Notes: generated from the letters alone by a model not told the origin. 64,000 nucleotides of DNA from Pseudarthrobacter sp. NIBRBAC000502770 (GCF_006517815.1 NZ_CP041198.1:1860001-1924000), one strand, 5' to 3'; shown: positions 38,923-48,507, numbered from the stretch's first letter. Numbers and translations: made by a program.

Positions 38923-39416
38923 TACTCGATGACCTCGCCGGTCGCTTCGTAGGCCGCGATCTTGCCGATCCTGCGCACGTGCCGCTCGTCATTGCTGAAC
39001 GGTTCGGACAGGAACGCCTCGATCAGTTCGGTGGCTTCCTCCACCGTGTGCTGGCGTCCGCCCACCGCCACGACATTCGCGTCATTGTGCTCGCGGGCAA
39101 GGGTGGCGGTGGAGAGGTTCCAGGCCAGCGCGGCGCGCACGCCCTTGACCTTGTTGGCGGCTATCTGCTCGCCGTTGCCGGACCCGCCCAGCACGATGCC
39201 CAGGGCGTGTACTCCCGCCTGCTGGTCTGCGACCACGGCGAGGGCGGCGTTGATGCAGAACGAGGGGTAGTCGTCCTGGGCGTCGTAAGCCTTGGGCCCG
39301 TGGTCCACCACCTCGTATCCCTTCCCGGTCAGGTGGGACACAAGGTGGGCGCTGAGCTCCATGCCTGCATGGTCGGTGGCAATGTGGACCCGCGGGAAGG
39401 CAGGGGTAGTGGTCAC
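38922..39416 (-). CDS. rpiB: Ribose-5-phosphate isomerase B
   Basis: RpiB interconverts ribose 5-phosphate and ribulose 5-phosphate in the pentose phosphate pathway. The 164-residue protein has VHIATDHAGMEL, the phosphate-binding LGGSGNGEQIAANK, and LAREHNDANVVAVGGR. The position of the catalytic Cys in E. coli RpiB is Ser here (GGSGNGEQ), as in Mycobacterium, where a Glu serves instead. It also supports the neighbouring xylose route in principle, though it lies 12 kb away. Translation is probably coupled to the nei gene by the one-base overlap. Confidence 0.95.
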   Translation of the reverse strand: MTTTPAFPRVHIATDHAGMELSAHLVSHLTGKGYEVVDHGPKAYDAQDDYPSFCINAALAVVADQQAGVHALGIVLGGSGNGEQIAANKVKGVRAALAWNLSTATLAREHNDANVVAVGGRQHTVEEATELIEAFLSEPFSNDERHVRRIGKIAAYEATGEVIE

Positions 39417-39502
39417 GTGCTGATTCCGTTCGTTGGTGGGGCTGGCAGGCCGCCGGTGGGGGCCGGAACGACACCGATAAGGATACTAGGGCGGCGGTGG
39501 GG

Positions 39503-40516
39503 TCAGGGGTTCCGGACATCCGGTGGCGGCGGACCACCGCCACGGGCCCTGGCCGCCACCCGGGTGAGCACTTCGGCAAGCCGCGCGGCCGAGGCCTGGC
39601 TGCCGCCGCTGACGGCAAGGCGCTGGCCGTCGGTCTTGCTGACGACGACGGCGGGCCCGCTGCCGACGAGCATGGCGGCGGTTCCGCCGTGGTGCCGGTA
39701 GCCCCACCCGCCGTAATCGGCGGCCCTCACGTCGGCCGCGCTGGCGTCGGAAATGGCACCGGCGGGTACGTCCATCACCGGCACCACGCCGGCGAGCAGG
39801 ACCTTCAGCCCACGCCGGTCCGCGCGGACGCGGGCGAAAAGGAACGCCGCACCCAGGAGGGCCAGGATCACCAGGAGGATCCCCAGCCAGGGCACCACGA
39901 CGGCGATCAGGGCCGCCGGGAACAGGGAGGCGATGGCGATCATCACGAACACCGAACTGCGGGCGTGGACCCAGAGCCTGATGCTGTCCCGGGCAAGGTC
40001 CGGGTCCAGTTCCCTGGCGATGGCGACCTGGAGCGCGCGGTCATCATCAGGGGACCACTGCCGGTCGGCCTTGTACACCATAGCCATGGTCACGCCGAGG
40101 GAAACCGCCGCACCGCTCCCCAGGGCGAGGACCGTCATGTCCACGTGCGACTGCCGGGCGTCAGCCAGCCCCGTTTGGCCGATCAGGCCTGCGGCGAGCG
40201 CGGAGGTGATGAACAAGCTAAGGAAAAGCCCGGCACCCATCATGATCCTGCGCATCAGGACGGGCCGGCTTAGCGGCGCGGCCTGGAGCAGGACCAGCCA
40301 CCCGGACACGATGATTCCCGCGGCGCCGGCCCCCACGTAGGCGCCGAAGGGCGCGAAGGCGGCGCCGCCGCTGTCCGTCCACTGGACCGCAAGCGGCTCC
40401 GGCAGATCCGGGCGCAGCAGGAACGCGCAGTAAACAAAGGCGGCAGCCAGGACGACAGGAAACCCGACGGCGAACCGCAGGGCCCTGGCATCCACCGAAT
40501 CCAGCAGCTTTCCCAT
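39503..40516 (-). CDS. DUF1648-like multi-pass membrane protein
   Basis: The 337-residue protein has about six hydrophobic helices: near residues 12-32, 52-75, 88-110, 125-145, 195-215 and 218-240. The first loop LPEPLAVQWTDSGGA resembles the DUF1648 pattern found in SdpI-like and related membrane proteins. The C-terminal 100 residues are soluble and Gly/Ala-rich (YGGWGYRHHGGTAAML). I take the ATG at 40516, because the longer frame starts with unlikely Gly-rich residues. No function is known. It is divergent from pepN. Confidence 0.75.
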   Translation of the reverse strand: MGKLLDSVDARALRFAVGFPVVLAAAFVYCAFLLRPDLPEPLAVQWTDSGGAAFAPFGAYVGAGAAGIIVSGWLVLLQAAPLSRPVLMRRIMMGAGLFLSLFITSALAAGLIGQTGLADARQSHVDMTVLALGSGAAVSLGVTMAMVYKADRQWSPDDDRALQVAIARELDPDLARDSIRLWVHARSSVFVMIAIASLFPAALIAVVVPWLGILLVILALLGAAFLFARVRADRRGLKVLLAGVVPVMDVPAGAISDASAADVRAADYGGWGYRHHGGTAAMLVGSGPAVVVSKTDGQRLAVSGGSQASAARLAEVLTRVAARARGGGPPPPDVRNP

Positions 40517-40680
40517 GCATCCAACGCTACCCCCGCGGCTGCCGGGGCCGCCGCCCGGGCCTGCCCCGCCCCCGCTGTGGGCTGCGCTACTTGCCATGGG
40601 AGGCAAGGGTGGAAGAATGCATCACAGTGCCGGCACCGGAACCACCGGCCGGCAGCCGAAAATTCTTTGGAGGACCTCCT

Positions 40681-43263
40681 TTGCCAGGCATGAACCTGAC
40701 GCGCGCCGAAGCCCGTGAGCGCGCCGAACTGATTTCCGTCGAGTCCTACGATGTCAGCCTTGACCTGACCCGCGGCGGAGAGGTCTTTGGCAGCACCACC
40801 ACCGTGAAATTCACGGCGGTTCCCGGAACGTCCAGTTTCATTGACGCCGTCACCCGCACGGTACACAGCGTGACCCTCAACGGCCGCGCCCTTGATCCGG
40901 ACACCGTGGCCGACGGCGTGCGGATCCAGCTGGCGGACCTGGCGGAGCACAACGAGCTGACTGTGGTGGCGGACATGCCCTACATGAACACCGGCGAAGG
41001 CCTCCACCGGTTCGTGGACCCCGTGGACAACGAGGTCTACCTCTACACCCAGTTCGAGGTTCCGGATTCCCGCAGGATGTTCACCGTCTTCGAGCAGCCC
41101 GACCTGAAGGCGACGTTCGCCTTCACCGTTACGGCTCCGTCCCACTGGGATGTTGTGTCCAACTCCCCCACCCCCGAACCGGCACAGGCACAGGCCGCCG
41201 AAGACGGCGCCGCCCGGTCCGTCTGGGCGTTTGCCCCCACGCCGCGGTTGTCCTCGTACGTCACTGCCCTGGTCGCCGGCCCGTACCAGTCCGTCCGCAG
41301 CGAGGTCACCAGCTCGGATGGCCGCGTGATCCCGCTCGGGGTCTTCGCACGGAAGTCGCTGATGCAGTACCTGGACGCAGACAACATCTTCGAGCTCACG
41401 CGGCAGGGCTTCGGGTTCTTCGAGGAACAGTTCGGCTGCCCCTACCCGTTCGAGAAGTACGACCAGCTGTTCGTGCCGGAATTCAACGCCGGTGCGATGG
41501 AAAATGCCGGTGCGGTGACCATCCTGGAAGGCTACGTTTTCCGCAGCAAGGTCACCGGGGCGCAGATCGAGCGGCGCGCCATTACCGTGCTCCACGAACT
41601 GGCGCACATGTGGTTCGGCGACCTGGTGACAATGCGCTGGTGGAACGACTTGTGGCTCAACGAGTCCTTCGCCGAGTACATGTCCCACCTGGCCGCGGTG
41701 GAGGCCACGTCCTTCACCAGCGCCTGGACTACATTCGCCTCCGTGGAAAAGTCCTGGGCGTACCGCCAGGACCAGCTGCCCACCACGCACCCGATCTTCG
41801 CAGAGATCAACGACCTGCAGGACGTTGAGGTCAACTTCGACGGCATCACCTACGCCAAGGGGGCCTCGGTGCTCCGGCAGCTGGTCGCCTGGGTCGGACC
41901 CGACCAGTTCATGGCCGGCGTCCGGGAGTACTTCGCCAAGCACTCCTGGCACAATACCGAGCTGCAGGACCTGCTGGTTGAGCTGGAGAAGGCAAGTGGC
42001 CGCGACCTGGACCACTGGGGCCGGCAGTGGCTGGAGACCGCCGGGGTTAACACCCTGGCTCCCGAGCTGGACGTGGACTCCGATGGAAAGCTGCGGTCCT
42101 TTGCCATCCTGCAGTCCGCGGTTCCGGAGTGGCCCACCATCCGGCCGCACCGGCTCGCCGTGGGCTTCTACAACCTGGACGACGCCGGCAAGCTTACCCG
42201 GGTGCACCGCGAGGAGCTTGACGTCGACGGCGAACGTACCGACGTCCCGGCGCTTGCGGGCGTGGCCCGGCCGGACCTGATCCTCATCAACGACGACGAC
42301 CTTGCCTATGCCAAGGTGCGCCTGGATCCGGTGTCCCTGGCCACGGCCACGGCACACCTCAAGGACTTTGCCGAAAGCCTGCCGCGGACCCTGGTCTGGA
42401 ACTCCGCGTGGGACGCTGCGCGGGACGGCGAAACACCGGCCCGCCAGTACGTGGACCTGCTCCTGTCCAACGTGGCCGCGGAGACTGATTCCTCCGTGAT
42501 CCTGGTCCAGCTCCGGCAGCTGGCAACCACCCTGAACTTCTATGTGGCTGAGGAACACCGCGAAGCCACCACCGTTGCGGCCGTGGACCGGTTGTGGGAT
42601 TTGGCCTCGGACGTTCCGGGCGGCTCCGACGGCCAGTTGCAGTTCATCAAGTCCTTCGCGCTCCTGGCCCGCAGCGCGTCCCAGCTGGACCGGGTGTCCG
42701 GCCTGCTGGACGGGTCAGTGGTCCTGGACGGCCTGGCCGTGGACCAGGACCTCCGCTGGGAGCTGGTGGCTTCGCTGGTGGCCGGCGGCCGGATGGGGCA
42801 GGACGGCATCGACGCCGAACTGGAGCGGGACAACACCTCCAGCGGGCAGAACGCAGCCGCCCTGGCCAAGGCTGCCATTCCCACCCCCGAGGCAAAGGCT
42901 GCGGCCTGGGAAGCCATTGTGGTCAAGGGAGAGCTGTCCAACGCGCTGCAGGGCTCCGCGGTGGCCGGTTTCATGCGGGTGCTGGACCGTTCCCTCCTGG
43001 AGCCGTACTCCGAAAAGTATTTCGCGGCCGTGCCGGGGATCGTGGCAACCCGCACCCACGCACTCGCCCAGCAAATCGTCGTCGGCCTCTACCCGGCGCT
43101 GCTTACCACGCAGGCCACCATCGACCGGACGGACGGATTCCTGGCCTCATTGCCGGCGGAAAGCGCGGCGCTGCGGCGGATGATGTTGGAAAACCGTGAC
43201 GGCGTCGCCCGCGCCCTGCGTGCCCGTGCCGCCGACGTCCTGCCGGCGGGCGGCCCGGAGTGA
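40681..43263 (+). CDS. pepN: Aminopeptidase N (M1 family)
   Basis: PepN removes N-terminal residues from peptides. The 860-residue zinc enzyme has GAMENAGAV (substrate exopeptidase motif) near residue 275, HELAHMWFGDLV (HEXXH zinc site) near 306, and NESFAEY with the third zinc ligand. The C-terminal ERAP1-like domain is complete. I choose the TTG at 40681 (product MPGMNLTRAEA), 6 bases after GGAGGA; the ATG at 40690 is the alternative. The OsmC gene overlaps its stop, so the two are coupled. Confidence 0.95.
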   Translation: MPGMNLTRAEARERAELISVESYDVSLDLTRGGEVFGSTTTVKFTAVPGTSSFIDAVTRTVHSVTLNGRALDPDTVADGVRIQLADLAEHNELTVVADMPYMNTGEGLHRFVDPVDNEVYLYTQFEVPDSRRMFTVFEQPDLKATFAFTVTAPSHWDVVSNSPTPEPAQAQAAEDGAARSVWAFAPTPRLSSYVTALVAGPYQSVRSEVTSSDGRVIPLGVFARKSLMQYLDADNIFELTRQGFGFFEEQFGCPYPFEKYDQLFVPEFNAGAMENAGAVTILEGYVFRSKVTGAQIERRAITVLHELAHMWFGDLVTMRWWNDLWLNESFAEYMSHLAAVEATSFTSAWTTFASVEKSWAYRQDQLPTTHPIFAEINDLQDVEVNFDGITYAKGASVLRQLVAWVGPDQFMAGVREYFAKHSWHNTELQDLLVELEKASGRDLDHWGRQWLETAGVNTLAPELDVDSDGKLRSFAILQSAVPEWPTIRPHRLAVGFYNLDDAGKLTRVHREELDVDGERTDVPALAGVARPDLILINDDDLAYAKVRLDPVSLATATAHLKDFAESLPRTLVWNSAWDAARDGETPARQYVDLLLSNVAAETDSSVILVQLRQLATTLNFYVAEEHREATTVAAVDRLWDLASDVPGGSDGQLQFIKSFALLARSASQLDRVSGLLDGSVVLDGLAVDQDLRWELVASLVAGGRMGQDGIDAELERDNTSSGQNAAALAKAAIPTPEAKAAAWEAIVVKGELSNALQGSAVAGFMRVLDRSLLEPYSEKYFAAVPGIVATRTHALAQQIVVGLYPALLTTQATIDRTDGFLASLPAESAALRRMMLENRDGVARALRARAADVLPAGGPE

Positions 43264-43733
43264 ACCTCCACGAACACCACTACGCACTGACGGTCCAGTG
43301 GACCGGCAACCTGGGGGCGGGCACGTCGTCCTACCGGGGTTACTCCCGGGACCATGACGTCGCCATTCCCGGCCTGCCGGTCCTGAAGGGTTCGGCGGAT
43401 CCGACTTTCCACGGCGACCGCGGGCGCTACAACCCAGAACAGCTCCTCCTGGCTGCGCTGGCGCAGTGCCACATGCTGTCCTACCTGCACGTGGCGGTGA
43501 AGCACGGCGTGGTGGTCACTGGCTACCGGGACGAGGCCACCGGGCTGATGCGGCTGAACCGGGACGGCAGCGGACAGTTCGAGCGGGTGGTCCTGAACCC
43601 GCACGTGACGGTGGCCGACGCGGCGCAGGCGGATCTGGCGGCCTCGCTGCACCGTGAGGCCAACCAGGTCTGCTTTATTGCCCGGAGCGTGAACTTTCCG
43701 GTGGAGCACCAGCCGGTGACGGTGGCCGCTTAG
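43260..43733 (+). CDS. OsmC family peroxiredoxin-like protein
   Basis: A 157-residue OsmC/YhfA-type protein. Family Cys residues lie in LAALAQCHMLSYLHVAV (near residue 70) and in NQVCFIARSVNFPVEH at the C-terminus. GRYNPEQLLL precedes the first. OsmC proteins reduce organic hydroperoxides with two Cys residues; the YhfA branch is less well characterised. The GTG start at 43260 overlaps the pepN stop (GTGA), so translation depends on pepN. Confidence 0.88.
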   Translation: MNLHEHHYALTVQWTGNLGAGTSSYRGYSRDHDVAIPGLPVLKGSADPTFHGDRGRYNPEQLLLAALAQCHMLSYLHVAVKHGVVVTGYRDEATGLMRLNRDGSGQFERVVLNPHVTVADAAQADLAASLHREANQVCFIARSVNFPVEHQPVTVAA

Positions 43734-43742
43734 TCCCTCCCG

Positions 43743-43770
43743 CCTGCCGCTGCCCTGTGGCGGCGGCAGG
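43743..43770 (+). terminator. Hairpin terminator after the OsmC gene
   Basis: CCTGCCGC (43743-43750) pairs with GCGGCAGG (43763-43770) 9 bases after the stop. A second imperfect repeat (CCTTCCG with CGGAAGG) occupies 43774-43811. The remaining bases to 43905 probably hold the promoter of the channel gene. Confidence 0.55.
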
Positions 43771-43905
43771 CCGGCCTTCCGGTGCCCGGAAATTTCCCCG
43801 GGAGCGGAAGGCGGTTCCGCCGAGGATGGGAATGCGGATTGCTCCACGCTGCGGCGCTAGGGTTGAAAGAGAACAGAGCAATATTCCAAGGAGCTATTTC
43901 CACCC

Positions 43906-44589
43906 ATGGTCAGCATGTTGTCCATCCTTCCCCCTGCCACCAGCCAGCCGAGCGGCGTGAGCCTGCCCGGCATCGTGATCAGCCTCGGCGTCGGCGTTGC
44001 CGTCTGGCTCGTGGCCACGTTCATCATTTCCCGCATCACCAGGCGGGTGGCGTCGGGCAGCAACTTCTTCAAGAAGCCCACGTTCAAGTGGGCTGCCCCG
44101 GCCTTCCGGGCCCTCGACCACGAACGCCGCGTCCAGCGTGCCGAAACCATCGGTTCGCTGCTCAACAGCGTGGTGGGCGTGCTGGTGGTGATCATTACCG
44201 GCATGTATGTGCTGCAGAACCTGGACATCAACATTGCCCCGCTGCTGACCAGCGTGGGCATCCTCGGTGTAGCCATCGGCTTCGGCGCCCAGCAGCTGAT
44301 CCGCGACTTCCTGGCGGGGATCTTCATTACGATTGAAGACCAGTACGGAATTGGCGACGTCATTGAAACCAGCGAAGTGGTGGGCGTGGTGGAGTCCATG
44401 GGGCTGCGGATCACCCGCGTCCGCTCCGACGACGGCGCGATCTGGTACCTGCGCAACGGCGAGATCCTGCGCGTGGGCAACCGGTCCCAGGGACGCTACG
44501 TTCCGCTGCACGAGACCGACGACGGCACCACCGACCAGGGGTCGGCGCACGTTGAGACCAAGAAGACTGACCAGAAAGCCGGGGACTAG
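43906..44589 (+). CDS. Mechanosensitive channel of small conductance (MscS) family protein
   Basis: A 227-residue MscS-type channel. Three hydrophobic helices are visible: about 20-42, 82-102 and the pore helix about 105-130 (LLTSVGILGVAIGFGAQQLIRDFLAG is the signature region). The beta domain follows, with TIEDQYGIGDVIETSEVVG and DGAIWYLRNGEILRVGNRS. Such channels open under membrane tension during hypo-osmotic shock. It ends one base before the haemoglobin gene start. Confidence 0.92.
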   Translation: MVSMLSILPPATSQPSGVSLPGIVISLGVGVAVWLVATFIISRITRRVASGSNFFKKPTFKWAAPAFRALDHERRVQRAETIGSLLNSVVGVLVVIITGMYVLQNLDINIAPLLTSVGILGVAIGFGAQQLIRDFLAGIFITIEDQYGIGDVIETSEVVGVVESMGLRITRVRSDDGAIWYLRNGEILRVGNRSQGRYVPLHETDDGTTDQGSAHVETKKTDQKAGD

Positions 44590-44590
44590 C

Positions 44591-45049
44591 ATGTCGCTTC
44601 CCATTGAGCCGGGCCCGGGGCAGCGGCCCCAGTTGATGCAGAACGATCCGTTCAGCAAGCCGGACTACACCGACAGCTTCTATGACGCCGTGGGCGGCCA
44701 CGGCACCTTCGTGAAGCTCATTGACGTCTTTTACGACGGCGTTGCCACCGATCCCGTGCTGCGGCCCATGTATCCGGAAGAGGACCTGGCCCCGGCGAAA
44801 CGCCGGTTCCTGATGTTCCTTGAGCAGTACTGGGGCGGTCCGACAACGTACGGCGAGGAGCGCGGCCACCCGCGCCTGCGGATGCGGCACATGCCTTTCA
44901 AGGTCACGCCCGAGGCAAAGGACCGGTGGTTGTTCCACATGCGCACCGCCGTGGATGCCCTGGAGCTGCCTCCGCTTTACGAGGGCACGCTGTGGGACTA
45001 CATGGAGCGGGCGGCGCTGTCCATGGTGAACAGCCCTTCCGGCTCCTGA
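44591..45049 (+). CDS. Group II truncated haemoglobin (GlbO type)
   Basis: A 152-residue globin of the 2-over-2 fold. Motifs include YDAVGGHGTFVKLIDVFY with the B10 Tyr region, the loop YPEEDLAPAKRRFLMFLEQYWGG shortened here by type, the proximal His in RLRMRHMPF, and the G8 Trp in KDRWLFHM. Group II (TrHbO) proteins bind O2 tightly and may aid respiration or detoxify reactive nitrogen. The start follows the MscS stop by one base, so they are co-transcribed; a functional link between them is not evident. Confidence 0.92.
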   Translation: MSLPIEPGPGQRPQLMQNDPFSKPDYTDSFYDAVGGHGTFVKLIDVFYDGVATDPVLRPMYPEEDLAPAKRRFLMFLEQYWGGPTTYGEERGHPRLRMRHMPFKVTPEAKDRWLFHMRTAVDALELPPLYEGTLWDYMERAALSMVNSPSGS

Positions 45050-45081
45050 GAATCTGTCCGGCAGGCGCCCTGCAGTCCGGC

Positions 45082-45741
45082 CTAGGGCAGGCCGCTGCCG
45101 GTCCGCGCCAGGACGTGGCCGCGGGGTCCGGTAAGCCGGAACCAGCGGCCCGCCCGGTAAAGCTTCTGGTCCCCGTCCCCCAGGAACCCCAGCGCGAAGG
45201 CAGCGAACGCCGCACCGGCGGGCAGGCCGGCGTCGTCCAGTTCCCGTCCCCAAACCGCGGCCCGGGCGTTGTTGACGATCAGCGCCCCCGGCTTGTCCGG
45301 CACGATGCCGGCCACCTCGGCGATACCCGCCTCCGCTGCCGCACGCAGTCGGGCGTCGCTGACGGACCCCAACAGCTCCCAACCGCCCCGCGGGGCGCCA
45401 ACACCCGTCCAGGACTCGGTCACCGTGGTGGGCGGAACCGGCAACTCGACGTCGGCCTCCCCCGCACGTGCCAGCCTGTCCAGGACAGATGACAACGCCA
45501 CGGTGACATCCGTTCCGGAAGGCTCCGCCAGCGCCATGGTGCGCAGGCCCAGGATGGTGGGGGTCGCTTCGCCCAGGAGCCGGGGCCGCAGGACGCACAC
45601 GTAGGCGGCCAGGACCGAGCCGGCAGCCTGCAGGCGGATGGCGCCGTCGTCAATCGCTCTGGCCCGGGTGGCGAAGGTCTTCAGGTCGGCCAGATCGCGT
45701 GGATCGGCGAAACGGAAGGACGAAGTGAGTAGTTCAGACAC
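45082..45741 (-). CDS. Conserved actinobacterial hypothetical protein
   Basis: The 219-residue soluble protein is rich in Ala and Leu without a signal peptide or membrane helix. It shows blocks such as RFADPRDLADLKTFATRARAI, LRTMALAEPSGTDVTVALSS and KPGALIVNNARAAVWGREL, none tied to a known enzyme in my memory. Coding support is the unbroken frame with high-GC third positions and its convergent position. It lies between the globin gene and tesB, which run the other way. No function is proposed. Confidence 0.7.
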   Translation of the reverse strand: MSELLTSSFRFADPRDLADLKTFATRARAIDDGAIRLQAAGSVLAAYVCVLRPRLLGEATPTILGLRTMALAEPSGTDVTVALSSVLDRLARAGEADVELPVPPTTVTESWTGVGAPRGGWELLGSVSDARLRAAAEAGIAEVAGIVPDKPGALIVNNARAAVWGRELDDAGLPAGAAFAAFALGFLGDGDQKLYRAGRWFRLTGPRGHVLARTGSGLP

Positions 45742-45805
45742 ACCTAGAACACTACCGGCTGCACTCCGGTTGAGTGGTTTGCGGGGTGCCGTCTAGAGTC
45801 GGACC

Positions 45806-46726
45806 ATGACTGAAGCCGAAGCCGGACTGCTGGCGCCGCCCAGCGGCGACCCCACCTCATCGCTGATCGAACTGCTGGACCTTGGTGAGCTTGAGGGCGC
45901 CCGCACGGATGAGGATATTTTCCTGGGCCCGTCGCAGAAGCAGCCGCACCACAGGGTGTTTGGCGGACAGGTGCTGGCCCAGTCGCTCGTGGCCTCGATC
46001 CGCACGGTGGATCCGGACCGGTTTGTCCATTCCATGCACGGATACTTCCTGCGGCCCGGTGACGCCAACAAGCCGATCACCTTTGGGGTGCAGCGGCTCC
46101 GCGACGGCCGGTCGTTTTCCGCCCGGCGCGTCCACGCCTACCAGGACGGCGTGCCCATCCTGTCCATGATCGCCTCCTTCCAGGGCGACGACGAAGGAAT
46201 CGAACACTCCTCGGAAATGCCGGCCGGAATCCCGGACCCCGAATCCCTGCCCAGCACGGCGGACCTGCTCGGCCGGTTCGACCATCCGGTGGCACGCCAC
46301 TGGGCCTACGAGCGGCCCTTCGACATCCGGCATGTCAACCCCGCCCTGTATGTTTCGGCGGCCGGTCCGCGGGAGGCCAGCAACGCCGTGTGGATGAAGA
46401 CGTTCGGGCCAATGCCTGATGACGCCAACCTGCACCGCGCCGCCCTGGCGTACGCCAGCGACTACACGCTGCTCGAATCCATCCTCCGGCGGCACGGACT
46501 GAGCTGGATCACGCCGGGCATGAACGTTGCCAGCCTGGACCATGCCATGTGGTGGCACCGGCCGGCGCGGGTTGATGAGTGGCTGCTCTACGTCCAGGAA
46601 TCCCCCAGCGCCCACGGGGCACGCGGCCTGGCAACGGGCAAGATCTTCAACCGCGAGGGCCAGCACGTCGCCACGGTGGCGCAGGAGGGGATGGTTCGCA
46701 TTCCCACCGGTCCCGCGGGCGCCTGA
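45806..46726 (+). CDS. tesB: Acyl-CoA thioesterase II (TesB)
   Basis: A 306-residue double-hotdog thioesterase that hydrolyses medium and long acyl-CoA. HRVFGGQVLAQSLVAS (about residue 50) and VHSMHGYFLRPGD are in the N-terminal hotdog; the C-terminal hotdog has the Asp of ASLDHAMWWHRPARVDEW, and the QEGMVR ending is a family signature. Length fits. It has its own promoter region (45742-45805), and a 22-bp palindromic terminator separates it from ettA. Confidence 0.95.
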   Translation: MTEAEAGLLAPPSGDPTSSLIELLDLGELEGARTDEDIFLGPSQKQPHHRVFGGQVLAQSLVASIRTVDPDRFVHSMHGYFLRPGDANKPITFGVQRLRDGRSFSARRVHAYQDGVPILSMIASFQGDDEGIEHSSEMPAGIPDPESLPSTADLLGRFDHPVARHWAYERPFDIRHVNPALYVSAAGPREASNAVWMKTFGPMPDDANLHRAALAYASDYTLLESILRRHGLSWITPGMNVASLDHAMWWHRPARVDEWLLYVQESPSAHGARGLATGKIFNREGQHVATVAQEGMVRIPTGPAGA

Positions 46727-46750
46727 CGTCCCGGGCACCGTAAAGTACCG

Positions 46751-46806
46751 GGCACGCAGAAGGCCGGCACCCACGAATTCCTTCGGGTGCCGGCCTTCTG
46801 CGTGCC
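46751..46806. terminator. 22-bp perfect bidirectional terminator between tesB and ettA
   Basis: Arms 46751-46772 and 46785-46806 are perfectly complementary over 22 bp with a 12-base loop. It lies 25 bases after the tesB stop and 18 bases beyond the ettA stop. Confidence 0.9.
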
Positions 46807-46824
46807 GCGCGGGGTTCCGCGCTG

Positions 46825-48507
46825 TTAGTCGCGGGTCAGGCGGCGGTGGGTGACGCGGTGCGGCTTGGCAGCATCGGGGCCCAAGCGCTCCACCTTGTTC
46901 TCCTCGTAGGACTCGAAGTTTCCTTCGAACCAGTACCACTTGGAGGGGTTCTCGTCGTCACCTTCGTAGGCCAGGATGTGGGTGGCCACCCGGTCCAGGA
47001 ACCAGCGGTCGTGCGAGACCACCACGGCGCAGCCGGGGAACTCGAGCAGCGCGTTTTCCAGGCTGCTGAGGGTTTCGACGTCGAGGTCGTTGGTGGGTTC
47101 GTCGAGGAGCAGCAGGTTTCCGCCCTGCTTGAGGGTCAGGGCCAGGTTCAGGCGGTTGCGCTCACCGCCGGAGAGCACGCCCGCCTTTTTCTGCTGGTCC
47201 GGGCCCTTGAACCCGAAGGCTGCCACGTAGGCGCGGGACGGCATCTCCACGTTGCCCACCTGGATGAAGTCGAGTCCGTCGGAAACGACCTCCCACAGGG
47301 TCTTGTTGGGGTCGATGCCGCCGCGGCTCTGGTCCGCGTAGGAGATCTTGACCGAGTCACCGATCTTCAGCTCGCCGCCGTCGAGCGGTTCCAGGCCCAC
47401 GATGGTCTTGAAGAGGGTGGACTTGCCCACACCGTTGGGACCAATGACGCCGACGATGCCGTTGCGCGGCAGGCTGAAGGACAATCCATCGATCAGGACA
47501 CGGTCCTCGAAGCCCTTCTGGAGGTTCTTCGCCTCCAGGACCAGTCCGCCGAGGCGCGGTCCCGGCGGGATCTGGATTTCCTCGAAGTCAAGCTTGCGGG
47601 TGCGGTCCGCTTCCGCGGCCATTTCCTCGTACCGGGCCAAGCGGGCCTTCGACTTGGTCTGCCGGCCCTTGGCGTTGGAGCGGACCCACTCAAGTTCCTC
47701 CGCGAGGCGCTTGGCCTGCTTGGCATCCTTCTTGCCCTGGATCTCGAGGCGGGCGCGCTTCTTCTCCAGGTAGGTGGAGTAGTTGCCTTCGTACGGGTAC
47801 AGGTGGCCGCGGTCAACTTCGGCAATCCATTCCGCCACGTGGTCCAGGAAGTACCGGTCGTGGGTGACGGCGAGGACGGCGCCGGGGTAGCTCGACAGGT
47901 GCTGCTCGAGCCACAGGACACTCTCGGCATCCAGGTGGTTGGTGGGCTCGTCGAGGAGCAGCAGGTCCGGCTTCTGCAGGAGGAGCTTGCAGAGGGCCAC
48001 ACGGCGGCGCTCACCACCGGAAAGGTTGGTGACATCGGCGTCGGCCGGGGGGCAGCGGAGGGCATCCATGGCCTGCTCCAGCTGGGAGTCGAGGTCCCAG
48101 GCATCGGCGGCGTCGATGGCTTCCTGCAGCTTGCCCATTTCCTCGAGGAGGGTGTCATAGTCAGCATCGGGGCTGGCCATTTCCTCGGAGATCTCGTTAA
48201 ATCGCTGGATCTTCCCGTAGATCTCGCCCACGCCCTCCTGGACGTTGCCCAGGACGGTCTTTTCCTCGTTGAGGGGCGGTTCCTGGAGCAGGATTCCCAC
48301 GCTGTAGCCGGGGCTCAGCCTGGCTTCACCGTTGGAGGGCGTGTCCAGCCCGGCCATGATCTTGAGGATGGTGGACTTACCGGCACCGTTTGGGCCCACA
48401 ACACCAATCTTGGCGCCCGGGAAGAAGGACATGCTTACGTCATCAAGAATGAGTTTTTCGCCAACGGCCTTACGGGCCTTGGTCATTGTGTAGATAAATT
48501 CCGCCAT
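46825..48507 (-). CDS. ettA: Energy-dependent translational throttle protein EttA (ABC-F)
   Basis: EttA is a ribosome-binding ABC-F ATPase that gates elongation according to the ATP/ADP ratio. The 560-residue protein has two ATPase cassettes: Walker A GPNGAGKSTILK near residue 40 and GPNGVGKSTLFK near 360, and signatures LSGGERRRVAL and LSGGERNRLNLAL. The EttA-type arm insertion and P-site tRNA interaction motif lie between them (DRGHLYPYEGNYSTYLEKK onward). The ATG at 48507 is the family start; the frame is open for 12 more codons upstream. Confidence 0.96.
   Translation of the reverse strand: MAEFIYTMTKARKAVGEKLILDDVSMSFFPGAKIGVVGPNGAGKSTILKIMAGLDTPSNGEARLSPGYSVGILLQEPPLNEEKTVLGNVQEGVGEIYGKIQRFNEISEEMASPDADYDTLLEEMGKLQEAIDAADAWDLDSQLEQAMDALRCPPADADVTNLSGGERRRVALCKLLLQKPDLLLLDEPTNHLDAESVLWLEQHLSSYPGAVLAVTHDRYFLDHVAEWIAEVDRGHLYPYEGNYSTYLEKKRARLEIQGKKDAKQAKRLAEELEWVRSNAKGRQTKSKARLARYEEMAAEADRTRKLDFEEIQIPPGPRLGGLVLEAKNLQKGFEDRVLIDGLSFSLPRNGIVGVIGPNGVGKSTLFKTIVGLEPLDGGELKIGDSVKISYADQSRGGIDPNKTLWEVVSDGLDFIQVGNVEMPSRAYVAAFGFKGPDQQKKAGVLSGGERNRLNLALTLKQGGNLLLLDEPTNDLDVETLSSLENALLEFPGCAVVVSHDRWFLDRVATHILAYEGDDENPSKWYWFEGNFESYEENKVERLGPDAAKPHRVTHRRLTRD

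Noticed and set aside
40270..42558. A 762-codon minus-strand frame opposite pepN
   Set aside because: Antisense shadow of pepN, which has intact zinc and GAMEN motifs. The product is His/Arg/Gly-rich without family features.
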